Assembly: GCF_019925205.1 (NCBI RefSeq)
Contig: NC_083566.1
Location: forward strand, 29,264,001-29,328,000
Direction: 5' to 3'
Length of the DNA stretch: 64,000 nucleotides
DNA from: Metopolophium dirhodum
Lineage: Eukaryota > Arthropoda > Insecta > Hemiptera > Aphididae
The translations under genes and the position numbers were made by a program. Below are positions 1 to 11,620 of this stretch, piece after piece (positions within the stretch are counted from its first letter, which is position 1; each line of letters begins with the position of its first letter). Below the pieces are notes generated by a model. That model ran no database searches. It had not been told where the DNA came from and saw nothing but the letters and a program-made list of their open reading frames with translations.

Positions 1-663
1 AATTTAAAAATTTATATCAGGAAAATCAAATTTAGAGTTATTTGTAAGTTGGCAACTTTCAAAATGTATGATGGTTAAAACTAAAGGCATTTAAAATATC
101 TCTGAATTCTTGGTTACTAGATATTAGCAAACATAAAAAAAATTCTTATCATTGTAGGCAAATTATTTTTAGTAAATAGGAACTTTTATTAAATAAATAA
201 AATTAATTTGTAGATCCACATTTTTGTAGGTAAATATTAAGAGTGAGAAAGATACTTTCAACGAGAAAAAACTAGTTATTTTGGCGTATTTACTCGATCA
301 GTTTAAATTACACACCTAATATTTCTAAAATGAAATATAAAATAAGTATAAAATTTCATTCAAAATAATTAGGTATTTTAACATTTATTTAACACTATGA
401 ATTATACAATATTAAAAAAAAAAATGTCAAGTGCAAAAGCAATAAATAACTAACTTTTTGTTTCTTTATTTCTTACATAAATATTTAAATTGTTGATGTA
501 ATTTTTAAAATTAAAAATGCCTTAGTGATTTAAGGCAAAAAGACTGACATCATTTTTCATTAGAATCAAAGTAACGAAAAATTCAATAGTTCAATTTACA
601 TATCTCATTAGGTAACTGAATGATTAGAAGTCAGTAAACGCAAACAACAATTTAATTTGAATA

Positions 664-982
664 CAGTACATTCTAGATTATCCGTGATCTTTCACAAAAC
701 TAAGTACAGTACTAAAAATGTTGTTTAATATGTAAAATATATGTTTTTGTGAAAAATCAAATGTAAATGTTATTTAGGTATATTGTATGAATGTTTAAAT
801 ACAAATACAAAGGGTACCTACTAATCTTTGTTAAATACTGATTAATATTACCTGCATAATATATTTTTTTAATGATTTAATAACAGCATTTTAGTTTTAA
901 TTTGTATTTTACTGATTAACCTCAGAATTTGTATATCCGTGGTTTCCGTACCACCCTATTCCATGGATAATCGAGTTTACTG
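664..982. mobile_element. pogo/mariner-type MITE, TA target
   Basis: The ends are inverted copies: the left end reads CAGTACATTCTAGATTATCC, and the right end, read on the other strand, reads CAGTAAACTCGATTATCCAT. A TA dinucleotide flanks each side (662-663 and 983-984). The element is 319 bp with no transposase reading frame, so it is non-autonomous. CAGT termini and TA targets suit pogo/Tigger-like elements (inference). Confidence 0.6.
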
Positions 983-1656
983 TAATCAATTTAAAATATG
1001 AATCGTTTGTCAAAATAATAGGCTGAGATAATCTCAATATTACAGTCATCAGTATCAGTTATTTTCTTCCCGTTATGTACCATAGTATAATATAACCCAT
1101 ATAATGTACCTAATTTTTAAATGATAATACTATTTAAATATCTACTAGACCATAAACCATCTGGTAAATACAAGGCAATGTAACTCTGTGTCTTATAATA
1201 CTGTTTACCATGATTATGATTTGAATTAATAAATAATGTCACAATATTAATATAATATAAACAATGATTTTAGTTTCGTATAAAAGTTTGAAATAACAAG
1301 CTAAACAATAAGCAAAAACACATTTCATTTTATTTTTTAAATTATAAGGTTCATTAATTATTATTTACCTGCTTAATAGCTATTAGATATAATTGTGTTG
1401 TATTATTTATCAGGAGATTGACTAAAAGAATATTTTTATTTTGTAGGTAGGTACTAATATGAATTAATCACTCTTCTAGAAATGTAAAATTTTTTAATTC
1501 GTTATGATTTATATATCAAATATCAGGTTGTTTAATATCAGCTCATAGATCTGACAAAATGAAATATCAGATATCATAAAAAAATTGTACAAAATAATTC
1601 AAAACAACATATTTTAATAAACACATTTGATTTAAACTTACATACTAGGATGAAAC

Positions 1657-1886
1657 CATAGACCTATAAACTTAGAGAGAGAAGTCAGGAGTATAATACA
1701 GAGTGAGCGAGAAAAGAAACGAAGTAGTAAAATCTATTCAGTTCCTTATACGATATTTATGTGAGCTTCTTCACTACTTTATGTTCTTTCTCTCTGTTAT
1801 ATATGAGATATATATATGTGATATATGATCAACAGGCATTGATAGCAGGGCGGAGAGGAATGCACTGTCCATTATATATGTCTATG
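1657..1886. mobile_element. hAT-like MITE with CATAGACC ends
   Basis: The left end is CATAGACCTATA and the right end is its near inverse, TATATGTCTATG. The 8-bp flanks, gatgaaac at 1649-1656 and gatcaaac at 1887-1894, match at 7 of 8 positions, which fits a hAT-type target duplication. The interior is about 200 bp and noncoding. Confidence 0.5.
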
Positions 1887-2339
1887 GATCAAACCAATAG
1901 AATTCATTTAAATTATATAGAAGTTTAACCTAGAAAAATTAGTTGCTTTTTTAAGCAAACCTAATTTACGGACCATTAAAAAAAAACATATTTTAGAATA
2001 AGCTCAATGATCTGGTCATAATAATTAATTACTTTAAATAAATATTTCAACAATAATTCTTGCTACACCAATTGGTAAATAGGTACAATGTTCTCACTGG
2101 AATAGTATTATGCAATTATAAAGCTATAATAGATCCATAAACATACATTTTAATACCTGTAAAGATCACATATTGTTTTATCTAAATAGGGGAAAAAATT
2201 ATAGGTAAGTAAAGTAAATTAAATGGATTGTGGGACCTTAAAAAATATGTTAAAATATATTATTATTTTCATGTACCTATGCACATAAATAAAAATTACC
2301 AATATAAATAAATTTTTCAAAAAATCGTTTATTCTAATA

Positions 2340-2766
2340 TTAAGAGGACGCTACACCCGCATGCGTTGTCTCCGTCTTACAAATGTACAACATAGCAAAA
2401 ACTTTTTAGCGCTGGAAAGAACCGAGAAAATCATAACTAAGAAACGAGATTTTCGCCACATAAAAAGAAGCACTTTGGCTGTGCAACATTGTTTTTATTT
2501 TTTTGATATAATTTATATGATAAAAGTTTTTCAAGTTTGAAAACACAAACAATAATGGTTTTTGAAACAATAAGAACTTTTTTCATGTAAGTGATATCAA
2601 AAAAATATTATGTTGCACAGCTATAGTTCTCCTTTTTATGTGGTGCAAATCTCGTTTCTTAGTTATGACTGTAGTTTTCTCGGTCCTTTCCCGTGCAAAA
2701 TAGTTTTTTGATATGTTGTACATTTGTAAGATGGAGACAACGCATGCGGGTATAGAGTACTCTTAA
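2340..2766. mobile_element. piggyBac-type foldback MITE, copy 1
   Basis: The element is bounded by TTAA at 2340-2343 and 2763-2766. The left arm runs TTAAGAGGACGC..., then CCGCATGCGTTGTCTCCGTC, and the right arm carries the inverse (GGAGACAACGCATGCGGG). The arms pair for most of their length around a centre near 2550, so the whole element can fold on itself. TTAA targets are the piggyBac signature. It has no coding capacity. Sister copies lie at 21428 and 47973. Confidence 0.75.
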
Positions 2767-3179
2767 TGGAAATAAAATATAAAATATCCCTAATGCATGG
2801 TCCATATTATGTGGGGAAAACAACCACAAAATAATGTTAAACTTATAAAATATGATTCTGGGGTTAGGTTTATAGCATATACATTAATTGAGTTATGTAT
2901 TAACTCAAATGGTTACTCTCTGAGTAAAGATAACACAAAATGCTATATGAATATAATTATGTAGTTGCGACATTTCAACAATTTAACTAGGTATTCAATA
3001 AAATTACATAGACTGATGAGACAACAGATGGCGAGTTTCAATATGATTTTAATAATTTCATCAAACTTAACTTTAGTGGTGAATACCTTAGTAGGTTAAG
3101 AAAATAAAAATGTACTATCAAATATATTTACGTACTTTAACAAAGTACATTGACAATATTAGTGTTATCTATAAAACGC

Positions 3180-4050
3180 TAGCGCGATCGTTTACGTTGA
3201 ATGTTTCGTCGGCAACCCGAGGTCGACATTCAGCAAAAACTTACTACCGAAGACGGTATCGACGAGCGAATATGGGGTACGAAGAGCAGTCGGGACATGC
3301 GGCTTTAGGAACCTCAGCGAGGTCGCGGGTGGAAAAAAAATATGGCACACACCGTTATGGCCGCTGCCGAAACGCTCAGTTTTCTGACGATGACAAAAGC
3401 CCAACTCCCGAAATATTAACATTAAGGATTCCATATTTCTAATAATATATTTTCGAACACTCGGAAATGTAATAATAGTTATAGAGAACCCACTCACCGG
3501 AATGCGATGACACGGCGATCGGGTGATGTGCCGTCGGTCCGTCAAGTTGTAAGTTCGAACGTGTCAGTGGTTATGGCGATTGACTGTCATATCCAACGCT
3601 TGCTGCTCGAGAGAGTAGGTAGGCGAACAACAAATAACAACTATAATATTATATTCAATGTAACGATTAGTTAATTTTTATATAATAATTTTCGTTGAGT
3701 CGGGAAGTGAAAATACGCTGTGCGCATCTGCCCGGATTGCGAAGCAGAATGGTCGCTTAAATGAATAAATTGCACAAGATGGCGGACGTCCGACGATCTA
3801 ACGTACACACGCACGCACGCGCATAATAGCCTACTTTTTCGTTGAGTAGGATGCACTGAACAAGTGAACACTGAACACTTTAGAACCGATCCAGGTGGCC
3901 AGGTTGCATTATTAGCATAGAGTTTAGTGGTAGCATAGTGGTAGTGTGGTACTGTGGTAGGATCACGACTGTATTGTCTGTCCGAGAAGTCCCGAGGTGT
4001 TGCCAACGTTCCGATCCAACATAATCCGTGGTCGTAAAATTATCGAAGAA
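3180..4050. promoter_or_regulatory. CpG-richer region upstream of Rab30
   Basis: This patch is visibly richer in G+C and CpG (for example GCTAGCGCGATCG near 3180 and an ACGCACGCACGCGC run near 3810) than the surrounding AT-rich DNA. It lies 0.9-1.8 kb upstream of the Rab30 start codon. A promoter or non-coding first exon is plausible, but no TATA box, initiator or splice donor could be assigned with confidence. Confidence 0.3.
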
Positions 4051-4183
4051 TACCGAACATGTGATTTGGATTTCGGAATATTCGGCTTTCTAATGGTGGT
4101 GGTTAGAGGGGATGGGGAAAACTTATAAAAAAAAACCCATCTACTAAGCACAACAGCTATAAAAAAAATTGCTGTACGCCTGT

Positions 4184-4210
4184 CATAGACCTATCTTTTA
4201 TAGGTCTATG
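4184..4210. repeat. 27-bp palindrome made of two CATAGACC transposon ends
   Basis: CATAGACCTAT and its exact inverse are separated only by CTTTT. The sequence equals the terminal motif of the MITE at 1657-1886, so it looks like that element reduced to its two ends. The 13-base motif GCTGTACGCCTGT also occurs at about 4171 and 4264. Confidence 0.45.
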
Positions 4211-4959
4211 ACGCGCCCTGTACATCAAAACTCATTTTATATTATATATATATCTATACTGTTGCTGTACGCCTGTACACGCATCGACGTAGTATTGTAG
4301 TATGAATGTATGATTGTAGTAACTAAAATAATCTATAGTATTAAGTACGTTAATGGTATATTTAAATATAATAATATAATGTACTTATGTTTTCATGGAT
4401 TTCTGTGGTTGTGGGTGCGTGGGAGTTTACGAGCGATAACGCAATGTTATGTTCGCTTTTTATCAATTTACGTGTTCTTATCAACACGTAGTTTAATGAT
4501 TATTATTACTATTATTGTTATAAGATTAAATATATATAAATGATAATACCTGTAAATATTACGTATTTAGTATTTACGTGAATATAAGCACACACACGCA
4601 CGTACATACGCCCGCACGTACATCATAAACACACACATAAATTATACTTACATGTAATAATAAAAAAAAAACCTTTTACCTACAATTTCCATTGTTTGAA
4701 CCATGTTTATGGGTAATTAATGATACCGACTACCGTTGTTCCTATTTCCGTTTTACGTTACGTTAACGAGCACTCGAATACTCGATACGATGATCGAACA
4801 AAATTAATAAGCTGGTCGTTTCTCAGAAATCGTTTAATGTAAATGTCAGATGTTTGCTATGTAACTGTATAGATCGAACGGAATGTTTGGTGTCACCCGT
4901 TGAAGTTAAAGATTAATATATTTTTTTAATATTTTCTCGATTCATTAGTATTTTGTGCA

Positions 4960-7703
4960 ATGGAAGACTATAAATTCTTATTTAAAGTAGTACTGGTTGG
5001 TAATGCTGGTGTCGGAAAAACTTGTTTGGTCCGTCGATTTACACAGGTATGTATGGCTCTATTAACATTTGAAATGATTATTGCATTTTGAGAACAGATT
5101 AATTCAAATTTAATTATTAAATTCTTCTCGTTCTTCAGTCAATTGGGTAATTGATATTATTTCATTCTCTTTACAATGAACTGTTACAATTTAAAGCTAT
5201 TATTTACACCTGTTTTTTGTTTCTACTATTGAAGCTTAAATTACCGTTTAAAGAACTTTAAATTAAAACAAAAAACCAAGAGCACTTTAGATAGAACATT
5301 GAATAATTATAATAATAATAATAATAATATAATGTAATAACATAATAATATAAAATAATAATTTTTAACCTTGATTTCTAAAGATCAAAGGTAGTCTTAA
5401 ATAAATCAACATTTTAAATTTTGCCTTGTTTCAGTTGATTTAAAATATTACATAAACAATTATTGTATTAAAGGTAGGCATGTAATTTTTAATTTCTATT
5501 AATTATTAACTTTATTTTATTGTCAAAAATGTTTTGATTAGAACCAAACTAGGTAGGTATATTACAATGTTTAATGTTTTCTGTTTATGTTTAGGGAATG
5601 TTTCCTCCAGGTCAAGGTGCAACAATTGGAGTGGATTTTATGATAAAAACAATTGAAATAGACAATGAAAAAGTCAAAGTAATTTATTAGTGCATTCTAT
5701 ATAGTTATGGACTAAGTACACTTATCACAACTATATTATAATTTATATGTGTCCCTTATGCCTATTGTAAATTGTATATTTACATTATATAATAAGGGGA
5801 TCAAAACTAAGAAAAAATATGATTTATAAAAACATGGCGAACTTAAAATAGTATTGTAACAAAATTAAGTTTATTAACTTTGTGTCAACCTATCTTAAAC
5901 TTATTAAACTGCTCAATGCACTTAACACATTAATTGGTATAAATGTGGTATGCTATCTACAATAAATGAATAATCATGTAGTATGATATCTACGTATCAT
6001 ATTTAACAGTCCCGCTTATGGCATCAAAAGTATTTAGTTTGATTACATTTAGCTACCGGTTAGATCTCATTTGGACTATTCTTAAAATTCATTTTCACTT
6101 TTCTCCCACACATTGCTTACCCACAATTTTATACCAGCATTCAGATATAGTAATAAATCACTAGTTAATTTAGCGGAAGTTTCATCTTTAAAATTAATTT
6201 GAAATAATTAACATAATAATTGTTTAGTTTTATAAAAGTAAGCCTGAGCAACAAATTCTAATTGCACCATTGTTATTAACTCGACGAGTTACACAAGTTT
6301 TAGTAAAAAAAAATTCAAAATGGTAAGGAGGAACAAATTTAATTTTGTTATTAATTTAAATTAATTAGTATTAATTAAACTGTTTAAATCACTGTGTGAA
6401 GAAAACAACTTAAGCATGTATAAGACTATAGTGAAACATTTGTGGTTTATATGTAAAATCTGCTTAAAATTAATGAGCTCATTGCCTAAATGTAATTTTT
6501 ACACCTTATATTCCGCAATTGCAACTGTGGCACAATAAGAATACCATTGACAAATAACATTTTCTATATAGATAATATTAACTAATATTATTTATTATGT
6601 GTTGCTATTTTTATTATATTAGCTCCAAATTTGGGACACTGCAGGACAAGAAAGATTCCGTTCAATTACTCAAAGTTATTATCGATCTGCACATGCTTTA
6701 ATATTAATTTATGATATAACATCCCAGCCAACATTTGATTGCCTTAATGATTGGCTTCGTGAAATTGATGAATATGCAAACAACAGAGTTCTAAGGGTTT
6801 TAGTTGGTAAATATTACATTTTTTAAATGATTTATTATATTTTAAGGATAACTTTTTAATTTAATATACTAGGTAACAAAATAGACAAAGAAGACCGTGA
6901 AATTCCTTCTCATGTAGGTCAAGATTTTGCTCAAAGACATGATATGCGCTATTTAGAAACATCGGCGAAACAAGCAGACAATGTAGAAAAATTATTTGTT
7001 CAAATTGCTTCAGAATTGATGGAGGTAAAAAATATATCATGTACATTCTTAAGTGTAATAAATATACTTATAACTGCTAAAAATAAGAATTTGAATATTT
7101 TGGTATAATAAAACATTAATTAGTATGATATAATTTATATTTTATAGTACCTATAGAGTGAATTATTGTAATACACTAATACCTTCATAGTTATAAAAAT
7201 AAGTTGTATAACTATATATTTTTAAAATTCTAAAATAATACATATTACAATATTTAATAATTTAATGACATGGTCCCTTAACTATTTAAGTGTAGGTAGC
7301 ATTAGGATACTAATATATTTACAGCAGTCCCTATGATATTTCCTATTAAAACCTCATTTGCTTGTATGTTTGACAGTTTTTGCACTATATGAAAAAGTTC
7401 ATAAACTGAAATTATGTGTGTTCTTTGATATAAGAATCACCTTGTACAGTATTTTAATATTGGTTTTTCATGTCTTGAGAATAGCATTAATGAATATTAC
7501 AACTTAGAAAAATGTGTTGTTATTTGTTTGTTACAATTTTAATTACATAATAATATGATTTATTTTATTGTTTAATTATTTAAATATTTTTAATTTTCCT
7601 ATAGCAAGCTAAATCCAAAGGAATATCTTCAGACAGTCCACAGTCTTTACCATTCAACACTAGAACTTCTAAATCCATCAATGATTACTGTTGTAATCGT
7701 TAA
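4960..7703 (+). CDS. Rab30: Rab30 small GTPase, 5 exons, 201 aa
   Basis: Membrane-bound Rab GTPase; vertebrate and fly Rab30 act at the Golgi. Exons: 4960-5046, 5595-5678, 6623-6806, 6873-7024 and 7605-7703, all with GT-AG introns and matching phases. The N-terminus MEDYKFLFKVVLVGNAGVGK is almost the human Rab30 one. Visible motifs are the P-loop GNAGVGKT (residues 14-21), switch I ATIGVDF (38-44), WDTAGQ (61-66), NKID (120-123) and ETSAK (147-151). A C-terminal Cys pair at 198-199 (DYCCNR) serves geranylgeranylation. The length is within two residues of human Rab30 (203), so the model looks complete. The start is the first ATG of the conserved N-terminus. The intron after exon 2 is the longest (about 0.94 kb), and no mobile element was recognised in the gene. 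Confidence 0.95.
5303..5330. repeat. (AAT)n microsatellite in Rab30 intron 1
   Basis: A run of AAT/ATA trinucleotides lies between Rab30 exons 1 and 2, continuing imperfectly to about 5365. Confidence 0.7.
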
Positions 7704-8248
7704 AAACTTAACTATCAGTATTATTTTATTATTGTCATTGATATTTAACTGAGCTTATCACAGGGTAAATTGTAATCAAACTAATATTTTACCTTGAATC
7801 AATCCAATAATAATGTTTTTTACAAAAAAAAGTTACCTGACAGTAACATGATGAGCAAAAATAATTAGTATTATATAGTTTTAGTTTTAACATCAATTGA
7901 GTTATTGTTTTCTTTGTTGATATTTTTATGTTTAAAAGTTGTACGAACTACAAAGTGTTGGCATACAAATAAAATGTGTTGTATGTGCATCCAAAATAAA
8001 TGTGCTCAAATATATGATCATCAAATTTTATTTAATCTGACAACACTGTTAACCTGTATTTTGATCAAAATTAATTGTTTTTTGTTTACAACTAAGAAGT
8101 TTTATTAAAATTAACAACTTTCCAAGTATTAAGTATAAACCATATTTCATAGTATCAATTTAGACATTGTTTTTAATTTTTAACACTTAGTTTAAAATGT
8201 GTTTGAAGAAAGTGTTTACCTATTAATTGAATATAAATGTTGTTATTA

Positions 8249-8254
8249 AATAAA
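8249..8254 (+). terminator. Candidate Rab30 polyadenylation signal
   Basis: AATAAA lies about 550 bp after the Rab30 stop, followed by a GT-containing stretch (accctgtataatgtac). The AT-rich DNA contains several other AATAAA hexamers, so the choice is tentative. Confidence 0.3.
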
Positions 8255-10639
8255 CAAATGACCCTGTATAATGTACAATTAAAGCAGAATTAACATTTTG
8301 TTTGACATGATTTAAAAATTAAAACTATTACTTTTTGTTTTGTTGTATCGTATTTTAGCTATAAAGTGGTAACTTAACTTATAATTACTACCAGGAACAA
8401 AATGTTGTGTTTATTTTATACTTATTTATTTATATATGTACATATATATTTTTTTTTACAAAATATTTAGTGCAATACTTTTGTTTTACTATTAAGAAAT
8501 AAGAATTGTATGTAGAGGAATACTAGGATTTGTAGCATAAAACATTTCTTTTTATATTTGGTATTGTTAATTTGCTGTTACTATTATTTAATGTTTTATA
8601 TTAATAATAACTGGTTTTAAAAATTACCTTGTTTTTATCTTCTTATTTTAAATGTTATAAATATTATATATTAAAAATCATTTGTTATTACTTATTTTAT
8701 TAATTTTTTCTAATTATACATTATTCTTCTAAAATGAATTGTTAATATTATTAACTTAAGGATAATAATATTATGTCAGCATTTTCATTTGGAAATATAT
8801 TTACAATATACAATAATACATTATTTTAGTATTCAAGTATGTACATTTATTTAAAGGTTACAAAATCGTTTATTGCATATTTAAGACATACGTCATAACA
8901 ATTTGAACACCAATTAAAAATAAAAACTGACTTATTACTGATAAATAATAGAATTAACTTGTTTAGTGAATTAATATCAAGAAACATAATTATTAAAACA
9001 ATTTTTGATTGTTTTGAATGTTTATTTCATTTTTGAAATTTGTTTGTAGTTTTTAAATACAAATTATTTTTTAAAAGATTTAATAATTACCTAATAAATC
9101 ACAGTTTTAATACTATATTAATGTTTTTTTTCAAGATGTATATAATAAATTAATATGCGAGTTGTTCTCATAAATTAAACTATGTTCTGTGTCCATTTAA
9201 TTATATATTTTTTGCCCACAGTGAACAGGTAGTAACAATGGTATAGTAAATTATGCTATAGTATCTAATAAGTGACCGCGGTATTCAACGATATCTATTT
9301 TAAATACTGGCATACTGCTGTACATTAAACATTTATTAATGTAAAGTGTAAATAATGTATTTAACAACTTAATATACACACCCATAATTATTTTTGTGTA
9401 AATCAAATAAAAAATTATTTTTGGAGGACAGTGATAAGTTGCCTCTTCATGGTAACCTCTATATAATCCTAAATGACTATCATACAAATAATATTACTTA
9501 TAAATTGAAATTGATAGTCTATGGGCCACAATTTACTACACACAAATGTATTGGACGCATGTACCTATAAGCTAATTAGTTTGATTAGGTTAGTAGGTTA
9601 GTACTTAGTTTATAGGTCTATAATTGTTAGGGACGGTACAAGCAAAAATTTTTCCGCCCCTAAAATAATAATATCAGTTTTGAAAATGCCACCCTAGGCG
9701 TGAACCTATATCGCCTATCCCTTGAGGTGGGCCTGATGATTGGATACAAATTACAATTTTTTTTCCAATCGTTTGGCACAATCACAGATTTCTATATAGC
9801 ATAGAATTCTGTGGGCACAATTTACGTTTATACGTACTATTGTTTATTTATTTATTTATTTATATCACAGGCATAAGGCTCAAAGGTGCAATTACATTTT
9901 ACATATAATTAAAGAATGCAATAAATGACAACAGAAAGTAATTAAAATTAACATTTTATATGACTTAAAGAATACTAAATTTTGAAGACATTATCAACCT
10001 AAAGTAAGCATGTGCAAAGTGCAGATTCCAAAGTGGTATCATCAGATTAATCCAGCCCATTTTTCAATTGTTCTTATGTTTATGCCATTGGTATACGTTT
10101 TTGAAATTGGGCACACGTCTTATTCGCACTAATTGCATGCTCTTCAATAATGTAGGAAAATTTGAAAATGATTTTATTTTTAATTTAGCTGCTATACTAA
10201 TTATGTGATTATTGGAGGGAAATAAGAAAATAACCACATAATATAAATCCAACATTTTGATGAAAGGTATAGAACATATCTACACGTTTTCTAAAAAATA
10301 TATAAAATTGTTTAATTATATAAAATATATAATGTATATAATGTACATATAATTTTGTGTACATATTTCAATGTGGTCTGCAGCCCATAATTCAATATTT
10401 GACAGCTGAGGCTGCTCAGAAAAAAGTTCAAAGGTATAATAATATTATATGCTGCCCGTGTACGGACTCCTATAATTATGATAACCAGTTATTACTAAAT
10501 ATTCAACTAATAATCATGCAGACATGCAGACATCTGTAACTCGTGATCAATCCACTCTGCTTTTTATATTTCAATTTTCATTCAGGAAAAATGTAGGTAG
10601 GTAATGTTCCGTCCATTTATTAATCTAATTTTTTTTTAC

Positions 10640-11230
10640 TTTTAGATTCATGAGCAGAGCAATTGATGTATCAATTTTAGAATGTGATTTTTTTCATTCA
10701 TGTATTTTTATATTATTAGTCAAAATAATGCTTCGATTTTTAACTTCAAGAACTTTTCTGGTGGGAAAATGAATCTAGTAGGTCTAAATTTAAAATTTCC
10801 AGTCCAACAACAGACATTTTATGCAAAATTAGTTGTCAACAAAATAGATTTTGTTTTTCGGTGTAGATATTTCAAAAACAAATAACCAATAGATACATGA
10901 AATGTTCACAGAATGTATTTATTAGTATTTACTATTTTCTATACGCCATTTAAAATATATTGACTTTTTGAGCTATTTATACTTTATAAATTAACGCATA
11001 AAAAATTTTTGATTTTTATTAGTTTTACTTAATTATTGTAAATTCACAGTAATTTTTTTAGGAAAATCTGAAGTTAGAATTTTGACGAAATTAATCAAAA
11101 TCACAAACATTTTACAAATGACATCTTCACCAATCCCTCTCCTATGACAAGGTACACTCATTACCTACTGTAGATACATACACTGTACACCAGAGCGGTT
11201 ATCTACTTTTCTGGGGAAAGTTTCCCCCCT
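10640..11230. repeat. Dispersed repeat, copy 1
   Basis: This segment resembles 36830-38060. Shared blocks include ttttctatac followed by a run ending ttgactttttgagct, and a shared right end (cctactgta... then cagagcg, then a cact/tatctacttt stretch). It has no coding capacity and its class is unknown. It is the more diverged of the two copies. Confidence 0.5.
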
Positions 11231-11271
11231 TTTAAGAATTACAATATATAATAATTAATAATAATATTAAC

Positions 11272-11272
<1 letters not shown>

Positions 11273-11307
<35 letters not shown>

Positions 11308-11308
11308 T
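11273..11308. repeat. (ATA)n microsatellite
   Basis: About twelve uninterrupted ATA units, with degenerate continuations on both sides. Confidence 0.8.
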
Positions 11309-11620
11309 TAATATTAATAATAAATAGGAAGTTCCATGAAAATTCGATAGCAAATACAAATATAAATCATTATCTCACTGCAAGACAAACAGATATTTTT
11401 AATTTATTAATTATAATTATTTTTAGTAAATTTTTTTATATAATTTTACTGGAATATATAGTTTTTTTGAAACATATAAATAAAATTATTGATAATTAAA
11501 TCAGTCTTTAATAATATATAATAAGTAATAACTTTTAGAATTTAAAACGTACAATTAAAAATTAATAAATTATTACAAAATTATTCATTTACTTTTAAAA
11601 ATTAATAAATAATTACAAAA

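Larger units (their letters stand above)
1..4959. other. Intergenic region and 5' flank of Rab30
   Basis: No protein-coding gene is supported here; the open frames are short and show no recognisable family. The stretch holds three MITEs (664-982, 1657-1886, 2340-2766), a CpG-richer patch at about 3180-4050, and a short palindrome at 4184-4210. The Rab30 promoter and any non-coding first exon should lie in the right half, but no start site can be fixed by eye. Confidence 0.6.
7704..11620. other. Convergent intergenic region, Rab30 and DHRSX 3' ends
   Basis: This stretch holds the Rab30 3' UTR (at least to about 8270), plain AT-rich DNA, a (TTTA)n run near 9845 followed by repeat-like sequence, the dispersed repeat at 10640-11230 and the (ATA)n run at 11273-11308. 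No gene was recognised. The open frames here are short and dissimilar to known proteins. Confidence 0.6.

Noticed and set aside
3110..3545. Overlapping frames of 110 and 117 codons in the CpG-richer region
   Set aside because: They lie on opposite strands, are Arg-rich as expected from CpG-rich DNA, and have no domain or conserved motif; long frames here follow from composition.
3671..4151. Minus-strand frames of 111 and 62 codons upstream of Rab30
   Set aside because: No similarity and no exon structure; probably promoter or 5' flank.
10064..10255. 63-codon minus-strand frame near a (TTTA)n run
   Set aside because: It might be a retroelement tail, but no RT motif could be recognised, so it is not called.
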